Positions 52,182 through 61,915 of a stretch of 64,000 bases of DNA are shown here, one piece after another; the first letter of the stretch is position 1; each line of letters opens with the position of its first letter. The position numbers were made by a program, and so were the translations under genes. Location of the stretch: contig QCCZ01000001.1 in the NCBI GenBank assembly GCA_003281085.1, forward strand, positions 225,452 to 289,451. The letters are read 5' to 3'. The DNA is from OCS155 cluster bacterium AG-349-E07 (GTDB lineage Bacteria; Actinomycetota; Acidimicrobiia; Actinomarinales; Actinomarinaceae). The notes under the pieces are model-generated. The model did no database searches. It had not been told where the DNA came from and saw only the letters and a program-made list of their open reading frames with translations.

Positions 52182-53982
52182 CCTCTATAACTTCACCTTC
52201 GACTACATCTTCTGAACCATCATCAGGTGAGTCTGGTGCATCGTTTTGGGTTTCAGCGTAAAGTTTTTCTGCAAAAGACTGACTTGCTTTAGCTAACTCA
52301 TCAATTCCATTTTTTAGATCATCTACAGACAAATCTTCGTTTTCAAGAAGTTTTTTTAATTTATCATTCGCATCAGTGATTGCTGCAACTTCTTCTTCAG
52401 TAGCTTTATCTTTATTTTCATCGAGCATTTTTTCAGTTGAAGTAACCATACCTTCTGCCATATTTCTTGTTTCAACAAGCTCTTTCTTTTTAGCATCTTC
52501 ATTGGCATGTTGTTCAGCATCTTTTATCATTCTGTCGATTTCATCATCTTCAAGTGCAGTTCCGCCAGTAATAGTTATAGCTTGTTCCTTCCCAGTACCA
52601 AGGTCTTTGGCATTAACATTTACGATTCCATTGGCATCAATATCAAACGTTACTTCAATTTGTGGGGTCCCAGCCATCGCAGCAGGAATATCCGTAAGGG
52701 TGAATCTACCTAGGGATTTATTACCAGCTGCCACTTCCCTTTCCCCTTGCAAGATATGAATTTCAACTTGAGTTTGATTATTTTCTGCTGTGCTGAAAAC
52801 CTCTGATCGCTTGGTAGGAATAGTTGTATTTCTCTCAATCATTTTTGTCATAATTCCACCTTTTGTTTCAACACCTAAAGTAAGAGGAGTAACGTCTAAC
52901 AAAAGAACATCTTTTACATCACCTTTAAGGACACCAGCTTGAATAGCTGCTCCTGAGGCTACAACTTCGTCCGGGTTAACTCCCTTATGTGGATCTTTTC
53001 CGGTTAAAGTTTTTACAAGTTGTTGAACAGATGGCATACGTGTTGAGCCACCAACTAAAATAATGTGATCAATATCAGAATATTGCATACCTGCATCAGA
53101 CAATGCGTTCTCTACAGGTTCTTTAGTTCGTTCAACTAAGTCAGCTGTTATTTTTTCAAATTCTGATCTACTTAATTTTTCAAGCAAGTGTTGAGGCCCA
53201 GCATCATTGGCGGTAATAAAAGGTAAATTTATTTCTGTCTCACTTGTTGAAGATAGTTCAATTTTGGCTTTTTCAGCACCTTCTTGAATTCTTTGAACTG
53301 CCATTTTATCTTTTGACAAATCTATCCCTGTGGATGATTTGAATTTATCTATCAACCAGTCCATAACTCGTTGATCCCAATCATCCCCACCCAGTTTTGA
53401 GTCACCAGAAGTAGATTTAACTTCGAACACACCTTCTGAGATTTCAAGTATTGAAACATCAAAAGTACCTCCACCTAAGTCAAATACTAAAATTTTTTGA
53501 TCTTCATTATTTTCTAGACCATAAGCTAATGATGCAGCTGTTGGTTCATTAATTATTCTCAGGACATTCAGACCAGCAATTTGTCCAGCTTCCTTTGTTG
53601 CTTGCCTTTCTGCATCATTAAAATAGGCTGGTACTGTAATTACGGCCTCGGTAACATCATCTCCCAAGTAAGCTTCAGCGTCTCGCTTTAGTTTTTGTAA
53701 AATTCGTGCAGAAATCTCTTGAGGTGTATATTCTTTATCTTCAAATTTTTCTTTCCAATCAGTCCCAATATGTCTTTTGATAGACCTTACTGTATTGTCG
53801 GGATTGGTGATGGCCTGTCTTTTTGCAAGCTCTCCTACAAGCACTTCTTCAGATTTAAATGCAACAATAGAAGGGGTTGTTCTATTTCCTTCTGCATTTG
53901 CTATAACAGAAGGCTCTCCACCCTCTAAAACTGCTACAACACTGTTTGTTGTTCCCAAATCTATTCCCACAGCTTTACCCAT
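52174..53982 (-). CDS. dnaK: Chaperone DnaK (Hsp70)
   Basis: The 602-residue Hsp70 has the nucleotide-binding domain beginning [31 protein letters not shown] and VGGSTRMP. The substrate domain starts [17 protein letters not shown], and a helical lid ends in the acidic tail. It folds and protects proteins in the cytoplasm and acts as HspR co-repressor in actinobacteria. It follows the small zinc-finger gene at 54010 by 27 bp on the same strand. Confidence 0.97.
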   Translation of the reverse strand: MGKAVGIDLGTTNSVVAVLEGGEPSVIANAEGNRTTPSIVAFKSEEVLVGELAKRQAITNPDNTVRSIKRHIGTDWKEKFEDKEYTPQEISARILQKLKRDAEAYLGDDVTEAVITVPAYFNDAERQATKEAGQIAGLNVLRIINEPTAASLAYGLENNEDQKILVFDLGGGTFDVSILEISEGVFEVKSTSGDSKLGGDDWDQRVMDWLIDKFKSSTGIDLSKDKMAVQRIQEGAEKAKIELSSTSETEINLPFITANDAGPQHLLEKLSRSEFEKITADLVERTKEPVENALSDAGMQYSDIDHIILVGGSTRMPSVQQLVKTLTGKDPHKGVNPDEVVASGAAIQAGVLKGDVKDVLLLDVTPLTLGVETKGGIMTKMIERNTTIPTKRSEVFSTAENNQTQVEIHILQGEREVAAGNKSLGRFTLTDIPAAMAGTPQIEVTFDIDANGIVNVNAKDLGTGKEQAITITGGTALEDDEIDRMIKDAEQHANEDAKKKELVETRNMAEGMVTSTEKMLDENKDKATEEEVAAITDANDKLKKLLENEDLSVDDLKNGIDELAKASQSFAEKLYAETQNDAPDSPDDGSEDVVEGEVIEDE

Positions 53983-54009
53983 TTTGTATATTTCCTTTCG
54001 TAAAAATTA

Positions 54010-54210
54010 TTAAATTGGTTCTTGTTCTCTTGGCAAATGACCTCTTACCCTTGGATAGGAGATAGGAGCATGCAGAAAACAAAATTTCTTTTTGTTGTAA
54101 ACACTAATTACGGTCTCACAAGTTTCAAATGCGCAAACTCTACCAGTAGTGTATTTTTTTGATCTTCTAACACCTGGTTTAACTTGTGATGCTGTCAATG
54201 TTCCACTCAT
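54010..54210 (-). CDS. Small zinc-finger protein heading the dnaK operon
   Basis: The 66-residue protein is the paralogue of 29795-29989. Cys26, Cys31, Cys44 and His47 form the candidate site C-x4-C-x12-C-x2-H, flanked by GRVC, YNKK, CFLHAP and YPRVRG. It has no membrane segment. Being 27 bp upstream of dnaK with no terminator between, it is probably the first gene of the dnaK-grpE-dnaJ-hspR transcript and thus stress-induced. A perfect 24-base palindrome with 10-bp arms lies 36 bp upstream. I do not recognise a named family. Confidence 0.78.
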   Translation of the reverse strand: MSGTLTASQVKPGVRRSKKYTTGRVCAFETCETVISVYNKKKFCFLHAPISYPRVRGHLPREQEPI

Positions 54211-54246
54211 TTTTAACCTTCCTAATCTAATTTAGTTTTAATATAT

Positions 54247-54270
54247 AATCTAAGTATATTTACTTAGATT
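54247..54270 (-). promoter_or_regulatory. Palindromic operator candidate upstream of the dnaK operon
   Basis: AATCTAAGTA and TACTTAGATT form a perfect inverted repeat with spacer TATT. It lies between the zinc-finger/dnaK transcript and divergent proC. It resembles the HspR operator HAIR (CTTGAGT-N7-ACTCAAG) only loosely in half-site and spacing, but position and the presence of hspR make it the best operator candidate. Confidence 0.5.
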
Positions 54271-54374
54271 TGTTATTAATATATCATATTTGCAATTTAA
54301 TGCAAAAAATTTAATAAAAAAGATAAAAAATAAGCAATTTTAGTAATTATTAAACCACCTGATAATATTGAATA

Positions 54375-55169
54375 ATGAAAAAGATAGATATCAGTATTTT
54401 AGGGCTTGGGAATTTAGGAACAGCTTTTTTTGAGGGCTTACGAAAAAATAAAAACCTCAATCTTTATTTTTATGAAGAAAATGAAAAAATTAGAAATGAT
54501 TTCGCCAAATTACATGATGTAATAACTTCTCCGCACATTAACACTCTTGATTCAGGAGTTTTAATACTTTGCATTAAGCCACAAAATATAAATAATTTCT
54601 TTGAATCATTTTCTAAAAACATTGAGAAAGATGTCCTTATTTGCTCACCTGTTGCTGGCTTAGAAATTGAAACGATAAACAAATATGTTAAAAATAGAGT
54701 TATTAGGGTAATGCCTAATCTATTAATTAGAAAAAACAATGGATTTATTCCATTTGTAAAAAATTATGATGATGACTACTTAAGTTTTATAGAAATAGCA
54801 TTATCTTCTTTGGGGCTTACGAGAGAATTTACTGAGCAATTGTTCCCACTTGTTACAGCATTATCAGGAAGTGGCCCAGCATGGTTCTATGAGCTTTCAA
54901 GGCAGCTTACAAATTCAGCTATTCAATTAGGTATGAATGAAGATGATGCTGAAGAACTAGTTAAAGAATTAATTAAAGCATTACCAAACTTAATTAGTGT
55001 AGAGGATTCTTTTACTGAGTTGGTAAATAAAGTGAAATCACCAAAAGGCACTACAGAGGCAGGTCTTGATTCGCTTATTAATGATTCCTTTGATAAAATA
55101 ATTTTCAATGCAATTCAACAGGCAACAAATAGATCAATTGAGATATCAGCTGAATTAAAAAATGAATAA
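54375..55169 (+). CDS. proC: Pyrroline-5-carboxylate reductase
   Basis: ProC makes proline from pyrroline-5-carboxylate using NAD(P)H. The 264-residue protein has the N-terminal nucleotide motif LGLGNLGTAFFEGL and the C-terminal signature region TALSGSGPAWFYEL with SPKGTTEAGLDSL. Length is normal. It overlaps the Fe-S oxidoreductase start by 8 bp. Confidence 0.92.
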   Translation: MKKIDISILGLGNLGTAFFEGLRKNKNLNLYFYEENEKIRNDFAKLHDVITSPHINTLDSGVLILCIKPQNINNFFESFSKNIEKDVLICSPVAGLEIETINKYVKNRVIRVMPNLLIRKNNGFIPFVKNYDDDYLSFIEIALSSLGLTREFTEQLFPLVTALSGSGPAWFYELSRQLTNSAIQLGMNEDDAEELVKELIKALPNLISVEDSFTELVNKVKSPKGTTEAGLDSLINDSFDKIIFNAIQQATNRSIEISAELKNE

Positions 55170-57318
55170 ATTAAAAAGCTTAAAGGGCAATGATTATGTT
55201 CTACTTCTATCTGCAGGAGCTTCTCTTGGTACATTATTTCTTTGGGGAGCCAGCTATATTTTTCCTGAAGGAGAGATAATTGAAGGAAGACGTGTTTTTG
55301 AAAATATTCCTAAAGTCCTTCAATATATATTTTATGTATTAAGTGCTTCTACTATTTACCTATCTGGTTATCTACTTTCTCTTAGAGTTAAAAACTGGAC
55401 AAGAGGTAAAGAAGAAAAAAGAAATGTAAAATTTTCTGCTCGTCTTTGGAGCTTTTTTGATGGAATAACAATGAGAACAGTGCTTAGGTTTAAAGCTGCC
55501 GGACTAATGCATTCTTTAATATATATTGGTTTTCTTGGTTTGTTTGCTGGGACTATTACTCTTGAAATTCATCATTTAATGCCTCCTAAATGGAAGTTTC
55601 TACAAGGAACTACCTATATTGTTTATTCATTCCTTCTTGAGTTAGCAACTATAGCTTATCTAATCGGTCTTTTCTGGGCTTTAATAAGAAGATTAAGAGG
55701 CGCAGAATATCGAATACAAACAAAGACTACAGTTGATGATTATCTAACGTTATCTTTGTTAATTTTTATTGGTATATCAGGTGTTACTACAGAAGCTGGA
55801 AGAATTGCACTTGAAAATTTTCCAGATTACGAGAAGTGGTCATTTATTGGATATTTTGTAGCTGATTTCTTAAATCTATCAAACCCCGAGCTGTTTCATA
55901 GGGTTTCCTGGGTTTTGCACGTTGTTTCTTTCTTCGTGTTTTTGATTGCATTACCTATTTCTAAGTTACGCCATATTATTACGTCACCAATAAACATGTT
56001 TATGTCACCTAAAGAGAGACACAAAGGCGCTATGAGAGATATTGGAAACTTACTAGAAGCAGAAGATATTGATAATGTTGGCACAGAAATAATTGACCAT
56101 TTCACATGGAAACAACTTATGGACTTAGATGCTTGCACAGTTTGCGGAAGATGTACTTCAGTATGTCCAGCAAATCAAACAGGTAAATCTCTTGATCCAA
56201 GAGAGATAATCTTAAAAGTAGGGCAAGTAATGTCTGAATCTGGAGATCCTGCTGTTCCAGCAACTATCAGCACGCCAGGACCCCTAAAAGTAAATTCATC
56301 AAATGTTTTTGAAAGAATAACCTCAGAAGAAGTCTGGGCCTGTACTTCGTGTAGAGCTTGTGATGAAATATGTCCTGTAAATATAGAAATTTTGGACAAG
56401 ATACTTGATATGAGAAGACATCTAGCTTTGATGGAATCAGATTTTCCATCAGAACTTGGTAAAGCTTATGTTGCAATGGAGAATTCATCTAACCCTTGGG
56501 GGGCATCACAAAACGATCGTTTGAAGTGGACGGAAGATCTTGATTTTGAGGTACCTGTTATTGATGAATCGAACTCTGAAGAATACGATTATTTATACTG
56601 GATCGGATGTGCCGGAGCTTTCGACGATAGAAATGTGCCTGTGACAAAAGCTGTTGCGACACTTTTAAAGCGAGCTGGAGTATCGTACGCTGTTTTGGGG
56701 CCCAAGGAAGTTTGTACGGGAGATTCTGCACGAAGAACAGGTAATGAATTTGTTTTTCAACAACTTGCGATACAAAATATTGAAAACATGAACAATCTAA
56801 AAGTAGATAAGATCATTACACAGTGTCCACACTGTTTTAATACCATCGCAAATGAATATCCTCAACTTGGCGGCGAGTATAAAGTTATTCATCACAGTCA
56901 ATTACTAACAGAACTTGTTCAGTCTGGGAGAATAGAAGTTGGAACGAGTGACAAGCCTTACAAAATTACATATCACGATTCATGTTACTTAGGTCGGCAT
57001 AATGACATTTATACAGCACCGAGAGAAATCGTTGGCTCAATTGGTGGAATAGAAATTAGAGAAATGAAGCGCCAAGGAACCCAGAGCTTTTGTTGTGGTG
57101 CTGGCGGTGGAAGAATGTGGATGGAAGAGTCTGTTGGCAAAAAAGTAAATGTTGAAAGATCTCAAGAAGCAATTGAGACCGGTGCTGATGAAGTTGCAGT
57201 TGCTTGTCCATTCTGCTACATAATGATGGATGACGGTGTTAAAGAGCTTGGATATGGGGATAACGTAAGAGTTAGAGACGTGTCTTTAATACTTTTAGAC
57301 AACCTCAAAAAAGACTAA
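55162..57318 (+). CDS. Membrane (Fe-S)-binding oxidoreductase, heterodisulfide-reductase-like
   Basis: The 718-residue protein has an N-terminal membrane domain like the nitrate reductase gamma subunit (about residues 1-280, six helices). Two 4Fe-4S sites follow, CTVCGRCTSVCP near 324 and CTSCRACDEICP near 394. Two CCG domains come last, visible in YHDSCYLGRHND and FCCGAGGGRMWMEE. It should pass electrons between quinones and a soluble partner, as proposed for the mycobacterial Rv0338c-like proteins, also near dnaK there. It overlaps proC by 8 bp and the convergent DUF1475 gene by 4 bp. Confidence 0.9.
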   Translation: MNKLKSLKGNDYVLLLSAGASLGTLFLWGASYIFPEGEIIEGRRVFENIPKVLQYIFYVLSASTIYLSGYLLSLRVKNWTRGKEEKRNVKFSARLWSFFDGITMRTVLRFKAAGLMHSLIYIGFLGLFAGTITLEIHHLMPPKWKFLQGTTYIVYSFLLELATIAYLIGLFWALIRRLRGAEYRIQTKTTVDDYLTLSLLIFIGISGVTTEAGRIALENFPDYEKWSFIGYFVADFLNLSNPELFHRVSWVLHVVSFFVFLIALPISKLRHIITSPINMFMSPKERHKGAMRDIGNLLEAEDIDNVGTEIIDHFTWKQLMDLDACTVCGRCTSVCPANQTGKSLDPREIILKVGQVMSESGDPAVPATISTPGPLKVNSSNVFERITSEEVWACTSCRACDEICPVNIEILDKILDMRRHLALMESDFPSELGKAYVAMENSSNPWGASQNDRLKWTEDLDFEVPVIDESNSEEYDYLYWIGCAGAFDDRNVPVTKAVATLLKRAGVSYAVLGPKEVCTGDSARRTGNEFVFQQLAIQNIENMNNLKVDKIITQCPHCFNTIANEYPQLGGEYKVIHHSQLLTELVQSGRIEVGTSDKPYKITYHDSCYLGRHNDIYTAPREIVGSIGGIEIREMKRQGTQSFCCGAGGGRMWMEESVGKKVNVERSQEAIETGADEVAVACPFCYIMMDDGVKELGYGDNVRVRDVSLILLDNLKKD

Positions 57319-57632
57319 GAATTTTTTCCCATAAAAAAATGTGCAATATCCCCATTTGATTTATTAATGCTATAAATCACGTATATTGCAGTAGTAAGGT
57401 TGCCTAAAATTAAAACAAAAAATGACCATATAATTGTTGCAGACAAAGACTCTTTATAAGCAATCCACAAGCAAACTAGAATAAATCCACCATAAAGATC
57501 TACAAGAGAAACTATACCCCATGGTAAATCTGGAATAGGAGAGTCAAATAAAGAAACTTGATTTTGTGCCCAAATTATTACTCCTATCATTGAGACACTT
57601 ATAAAGTATGAAATTAATTTTGTTATAGTCAT
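57315..57632 (-). CDS. DUF1475-like small membrane protein
   Basis: The 105-residue protein has three hydrophobic segments and a central WGIVSLVDLYGGFILVCLWI followed by ILGNLTTAIYV, which resembles DUF1475. No function is known. It overlaps the Fe-S oxidoreductase tail by 4 bp in convergent orientation. Confidence 0.6.
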   Translation of the reverse strand: MTITKLISYFISVSMIGVIIWAQNQVSLFDSPIPDLPWGIVSLVDLYGGFILVCLWIAYKESLSATIIWSFFVLILGNLTTAIYVIYSINKSNGDIAHFFMGKNS

Positions 57633-57661
57633 TAAGTAGATTTTAAATAAATCAAAAAAAA

Positions 57662-58288
57662 ATGAATGATAAAAAAATAATATCCCGCATATTACGTCTT
57701 GATAAAGAGATTTATAACGAGCTTTTAGTTCAGGATGGAGCTTTTCAAAAATCTATTGCTATCTTTGTAAGCACGACAATTTTAGTCACTATGAGTGGCT
57801 TTAGATTTCTTTCAGGTCTGTTAGATTATTTACAAGAAAACTTAATTTTATTTCAACAGGATTTTCAACAAGAATTTTCTCAAGAAGAATTTAATTTGTT
57901 TCAATCATTGATTGAAGAGTTGCAAACTTTTATAAACTCTTCAGACAGTACTACTTCATTATTTTCATCGGCCTTCTCATCTCTCGTTGCCACAGTTACA
58001 GGATTAGTGATAATTTACTTAATACTCAGATTTCTTTTCAGGAAAGATCCAATTCCTAAAGATCTTCTAATGATCAATTTTTTTGCTTCAACTCCATGCT
58101 TGCTTGTCGTGCCTGCACTATTTGTCTCGTCAATTTTTCTTCAGGGTTTTTTAATTTTGATAGTTTCAATATATTCAATTGTTTCTTTTGGTTCAGGGCT
58201 AAAACAAGTTTATATGTTGAGAAATATTGAAGTCATACTATTAATTGTTTCATTAACGTTTGGTACAAGTATTTTAGGTGGTGCATAG
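57662..58288 (+). CDS. Multi-pass membrane protein, possibly Yip1-like
   Basis: The 208-residue protein has about four or five membrane helices from residue 30 onwards, with a polar loop of Gln and Glu (about 60-95). The layout and the opening RILRLDKEIYNELL recall bacterial Yip1-domain proteins, but no decisive motif is visible. The next gene starts 1 bp after its stop, so the two are probably co-translated. Confidence 0.6.
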   Translation: MNDKKIISRILRLDKEIYNELLVQDGAFQKSIAIFVSTTILVTMSGFRFLSGLLDYLQENLILFQQDFQQEFSQEEFNLFQSLIEELQTFINSSDSTTSLFSSAFSSLVATVTGLVIIYLILRFLFRKDPIPKDLLMINFFASTPCLLVVPALFVSSIFLQGFLILIVSIYSIVSFGSGLKQVYMLRNIEVILLIVSLTFGTSILGGA

Positions 58289-58289
58289 A

Positions 58290-58886
58290 ATGAATGCAGG
58301 AGTTATACTCGCTGCTGGTGACTCAACAAGAATGGGATTTCCTAAGCAGCTTGCTGAAGTTAAAAACAAGCCATTATTAGAACTTGTAATTGAAAAAGTA
58401 AACACCTACTTTGAGTTATCTACTGTAGTTCTGGGGTCCGAAAATGAAATTATTGAAGAAAAAATAAATTTTTATAATTCAAATATTTTAATAAATGAAA
58501 ACTGGGAAGAAGGAATAGTTTCATCAATTAGAACAGCTCTATTTTTCTATCAAGAACAAAAGCAAATAGAAAATCTTATATTTTTTTTGGGAGACCAACC
58601 TGAAGTAAGGGATGAAGTGATCATTGCTTTACAAAATAATGAAATGGACAACTCAAAAATATTAATTCCTCAATATAGATACAAGTTGGGTTTTCCAGTT
58701 TTAGTCCCGCGTCTATTTTGGTCAAAGTTAGAATTATTGACACAAGATGATCCTGGTGAATTTGAAATTTCAGCATATAAAGATTTTGATCTAATCGATT
58801 ATTTTGTTTCATCTGAGGTAAAAATTGAAAAACTTAATTTTAATTTTCTTGGTCCAACGGATTATGACGAAGAAAAAGATTTTTGA
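58290..58886 (+). CDS. MocA-like nucleotidyltransferase
   Basis: From the ATG at 58290 the protein has 198 residues. It opens with the nucleotidyltransferase loop AGVILAAGDSTRMGFPKQL and has FFLGDQPEV with the metal-binding Asp and PGEFEIS later. This is the MobA/MocA type, cytidylyl or guanylyl transfer to molybdopterin or related substrates. Other molybdenum-cofactor genes are not visible, so the substrate is open. Upstream GTG codons would overlap the previous gene; the ATG is preferred. Confidence 0.82.
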   Translation: MNAGVILAAGDSTRMGFPKQLAEVKNKPLLELVIEKVNTYFELSTVVLGSENEIIEEKINFYNSNILINENWEEGIVSSIRTALFFYQEQKQIENLIFFLGDQPEVRDEVIIALQNNEMDNSKILIPQYRYKLGFPVLVPRLFWSKLELLTQDDPGEFEISAYKDFDLIDYFVSSEVKIEKLNFNFLGPTDYDEEKDF

Positions 58887-58949
58887 GAGTGGGAAAATCT
58901 CTTAAAAAAAAGCATTTGTTTATAAAATAAATTTTGTAAAATCAAAAAC

Positions 58950-59354
58950 ATGAATTCAATTGATTCGATAAATGGCATGACTCATACTGAGGCAACAAAA
59001 TTAAGAAGAGCAAGAGTCAGAACAACAACAACATTCCTTCAGATAGCTTCATCTAGATCTGGAAGGGCTTTATTGACAAAAGAGACAGGGATTAGCTCAC
59101 CAAAGCTTCTTCACTGGGCAAGAAGAGCTGAACTGATGAAAATTAAAGACCTGGGTAGAGATTATGCTGACTTATTAGAAGCAGTTGGTGTTGAAAGCGT
59201 TTCTGAATTAAGAAGACGCAACCCTGAATCATTGCATGAATCAATGCAAAAAATAAATATTAAAGCCAAAATTGTTGAAAGAATGCCTTCAATTAAAAGA
59301 GTTAATAGATGGATAGAAGATTCTCAGCATATAGAAATTAAGGTTTCTTCTTAA
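58950..59354 (+). CDS. DUF4332-like helix-hairpin-helix protein
   Basis: The 134-residue protein is basic and helical. The segment LLHWARRAELMKIKDLGRDY followed by DLLEAVGVESVSELRRRNPE has two helix-hairpin-helix-like turns, as in DUF4332. Nucleic-acid binding is plausible. It lies between the nucleotidyltransferase and nadE genes. The function is unknown. Confidence 0.65.
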   Translation: MNSIDSINGMTHTEATKLRRARVRTTTTFLQIASSRSGRALLTKETGISSPKLLHWARRAELMKIKDLGRDYADLLEAVGVESVSELRRRNPESLHESMQKINIKAKIVERMPSIKRVNRWIEDSQHIEIKVSS

Positions 59355-59380
59355 TAACAATAAGAATCTATCATTAAAGT

Positions 59381-61087
59381 GTGGATAAAAAAACTATAAG
59401 AATAACAGGTGCTCAATGTTCTTTTTCGGTGGGTGCAATTCAAGAAAACAAAGAAACTATACTTAATTGTTTTGAAGAAGCTGAATCAGTAGAATCAGAC
59501 ATCGTTATTTTTCCAGAGCTAGCAATTACAGGATACCCACCAGAAGATTTGTTACTTCGTGAAAGTTTTATTGGTAAAAATTTTGCAGTACTGGAGGAGA
59601 TCGCAGCTTTTTCATCTCACACAAGTGGAGTTATTGGTTTTGTTGATAGAAAGAACGATCCCCACAATCAAGACAATAATAAACGGACGATAGCCAATGC
59701 TGCTGCAATTGTGCAGAATGGAGACGTTAGAGGAATATATCATAAATCATTTTTACCAAATTATTCAGTTTTTGATGAAGCTAGATATTTTTCCAAAGGC
59801 ACAGAACCGAATACTTTATTTTGGTATGACGACATTGCTATTGGGATTAATATTTGTGAAGATATTTGGATTGAAGACGGACCAGCAGAAGAGCAAGTGA
59901 AACAAGGTGCATCACTAATTATAAATATAAATGCATCACCTTATGATATTCATAAAAGCGAAACTCGAAAAGAAATAGTCATGAAAAAGGCATTAAAACT
60001 AAATGTACCAATAATATATTTGAACATGGTGGGTGGTCAAGATGAACTAGTTTTTGACGGAGGTTCGTTTGTTGTAAATGACCTTGGTGAAATTATCTAC
60101 CAGGCCTCAAGTTTCAAAGAAGAAGTATTCCACTTAGATATTGATTTAAAAACTAATAAACAAAATGACAAATCTCCTCTAATAATCAGGCCAAAAACAA
60201 TTGAATTGAAAGATGTTGAAAGCAAGGCTTCATTGAGTAAGAATGAATCTATTTATTCTGCGTTAAAATTGGGACTTAAAGACTATGTAAGAAAGAATAA
60301 ATTTACAAAAGTATTAATAGGTATTTCAGGTGGAATTGATTCAGCTTTGACTGCTGCAATTTGTGTTGATGCATTAGGCGCAGAAAATGTAATTGGAGTA
60401 GCTATGCCCTCTAAATATAATTCCAAAGACTCTTTAGACGATGCAATTAAACTATCAGATAATTTAGGAATAACTCTAAAAACAATTGAGATCGAAAAAA
60501 TAGTAGATGATTTTAGAGAAACTCTTACGAATTCTCTCAATGAAGATCTTGGGCAAATAACTGATGAAAATATTCAATCAAGGGTTAGAGGTAATATTTT
60601 AATGGGATTATCTAACCAAACCGGTGCAATGGTTGTTTCTACTGGTAATAAATCAGAAATGGCAGTTGGCTATTCTACTCTTTATGGCGATCTTGCTGGT
60701 GGATTCGCATTGATAAAGGATTTATATAAAACTAAAGTTTATGAATTATCAAACTACATAAATTCAATTTCTGATGCTATACCAAAAAACATTATCACTA
60801 AAGAGCCAAGCGCAGAACTTCGCCCTAATCAGTTTGATAGCGATGCACTTCCTGATTATGAAGTACTCGATAAAATATTGAATCTTTATATTGAGGAAGA
60901 TAGTTCGTCTGAAAAAATTATCGCTTCAGGAGTTAATCCAGATTTAGTATTTGATGTTCTTGAAAAAGTAGATAGAAATGAATATAAAAGAAAACAAGTT
61001 GCACCTGGAGTAAAGCTCACTCAAAAAGCTTTTGGAAAGGACAGAAGAATGCCTATTACAAACACATACATAAGACAAAAGGAATAA
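59381..61087 (+). CDS. nadE: Glutamine-dependent NAD+ synthetase
   Basis: NadE amidates nicotinate adenine dinucleotide using glutamine ammonia. The 568-residue protein joins an N-terminal nitrilase-type amidase (Glu in FPELAITGYPPEDLL, Cys in NICEDIW) to a C-terminal synthetase domain with PP-loop GISGGIDSAL. Length fits the two-domain form. It starts with GTG at 59381. The next gene follows 1 bp after the stop. Confidence 0.95.
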   Translation: MDKKTIRITGAQCSFSVGAIQENKETILNCFEEAESVESDIVIFPELAITGYPPEDLLLRESFIGKNFAVLEEIAAFSSHTSGVIGFVDRKNDPHNQDNNKRTIANAAAIVQNGDVRGIYHKSFLPNYSVFDEARYFSKGTEPNTLFWYDDIAIGINICEDIWIEDGPAEEQVKQGASLIININASPYDIHKSETRKEIVMKKALKLNVPIIYLNMVGGQDELVFDGGSFVVNDLGEIIYQASSFKEEVFHLDIDLKTNKQNDKSPLIIRPKTIELKDVESKASLSKNESIYSALKLGLKDYVRKNKFTKVLIGISGGIDSALTAAICVDALGAENVIGVAMPSKYNSKDSLDDAIKLSDNLGITLKTIEIEKIVDDFRETLTNSLNEDLGQITDENIQSRVRGNILMGLSNQTGAMVVSTGNKSEMAVGYSTLYGDLAGGFALIKDLYKTKVYELSNYINSISDAIPKNIITKEPSAELRPNQFDSDALPDYEVLDKILNLYIEEDSSSEKIIASGVNPDLVFDVLEKVDRNEYKRKQVAPGVKLTQKAFGKDRRMPITNTYIRQKE

Positions 61088-61088
61088 A

Positions 61089-61904
61089 ATGTATTTGATT
61101 GACGGGGTCCAAGTTGAAAAAGAAAATTTCATTCTTCCTGTAGAAAATATTGGAGTATGGAGAGGCGATGGAATTTTTGAAGCAATAAGAATTCATAAAG
61201 GTTATCCGTTTGGAATAGATTTACACATTGAAAGATTCAAAAATTCTGCTTCCAAGGTATTTTTTAAAGATATAAATTTTGAGAAGATAAAAAAAGATAT
61301 TTTATTTGTGGCAGAAAATTTTCAAAATGGATATGTTAGGACGTTAATTTTAAGAAATGAAAAAGATTCATTTAATGTATTTTGCTTTTATCAGCCACCT
61401 ATAGATGTACCAGCATATTTTACTTTACAAACTCAAAAAGCCTACTGGCAGAGTGGTGGAGACTTTATTGAACAAGATGTATTCAACGTTGGTACAAAAT
61501 CTACATCGTACGCAATGAACATAAGTCATACAAGACAAGCTGAATTAAATGGGTATACGGATGCTTTATTAGTTAATAGAGAAAACATCATTCTTGAAGG
61601 TCCTACTTGGACTTTTGGGTGGATATTGAATGATAAAATACACGTACCAGACCTAGATCTTGGGATCCTAGATTCAATAACTCGAAAATATTTAATTCGC
61701 TTTGGAGAAGAAAAAAAGCTAGATGTATCTATCGGACGTTTAGCTGAAGACGAATTAGACGCTATACAATGTGGTTTTGTATTATCTACCGCAAAACATG
61801 CGATACCTGTATCTAGAATAAATAAAATAGACTACTCTCACCACCCCTTAATTAATGAAATTCAAAAAACTTTTAAAAACCAAGTAAGTATTGAGCGCCC
61901 TTAA
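61089..61904 (+). CDS. Class IV PLP-dependent aminotransferase-like enzyme
   Basis: The 271-residue protein has the class IV fold: GVWRGDGIFEAIRIHKGYP near the N terminus, the PLP-binding Lys in GTKSTSYAMN and the phosphate loop near LSTAKHAIPV. Members include branched-chain aminotransferases and 4-amino-4-deoxychorismate lyase, which cannot be told apart here. It sits between nadE and selD on the same strand with short gaps (1 and 11 bp), so it is probably in one operon. Confidence 0.82.
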   Translation: MYLIDGVQVEKENFILPVENIGVWRGDGIFEAIRIHKGYPFGIDLHIERFKNSASKVFFKDINFEKIKKDILFVAENFQNGYVRTLILRNEKDSFNVFCFYQPPIDVPAYFTLQTQKAYWQSGGDFIEQDVFNVGTKSTSYAMNISHTRQAELNGYTDALLVNRENIILEGPTWTFGWILNDKIHVPDLDLGILDSITRKYLIRFGEEKKLDVSIGRLAEDELDAIQCGFVLSTAKHAIPVSRINKIDYSHHPLINEIQKTFKNQVSIERP

Positions 61905-61915
61905 AAGGAGGTGGA

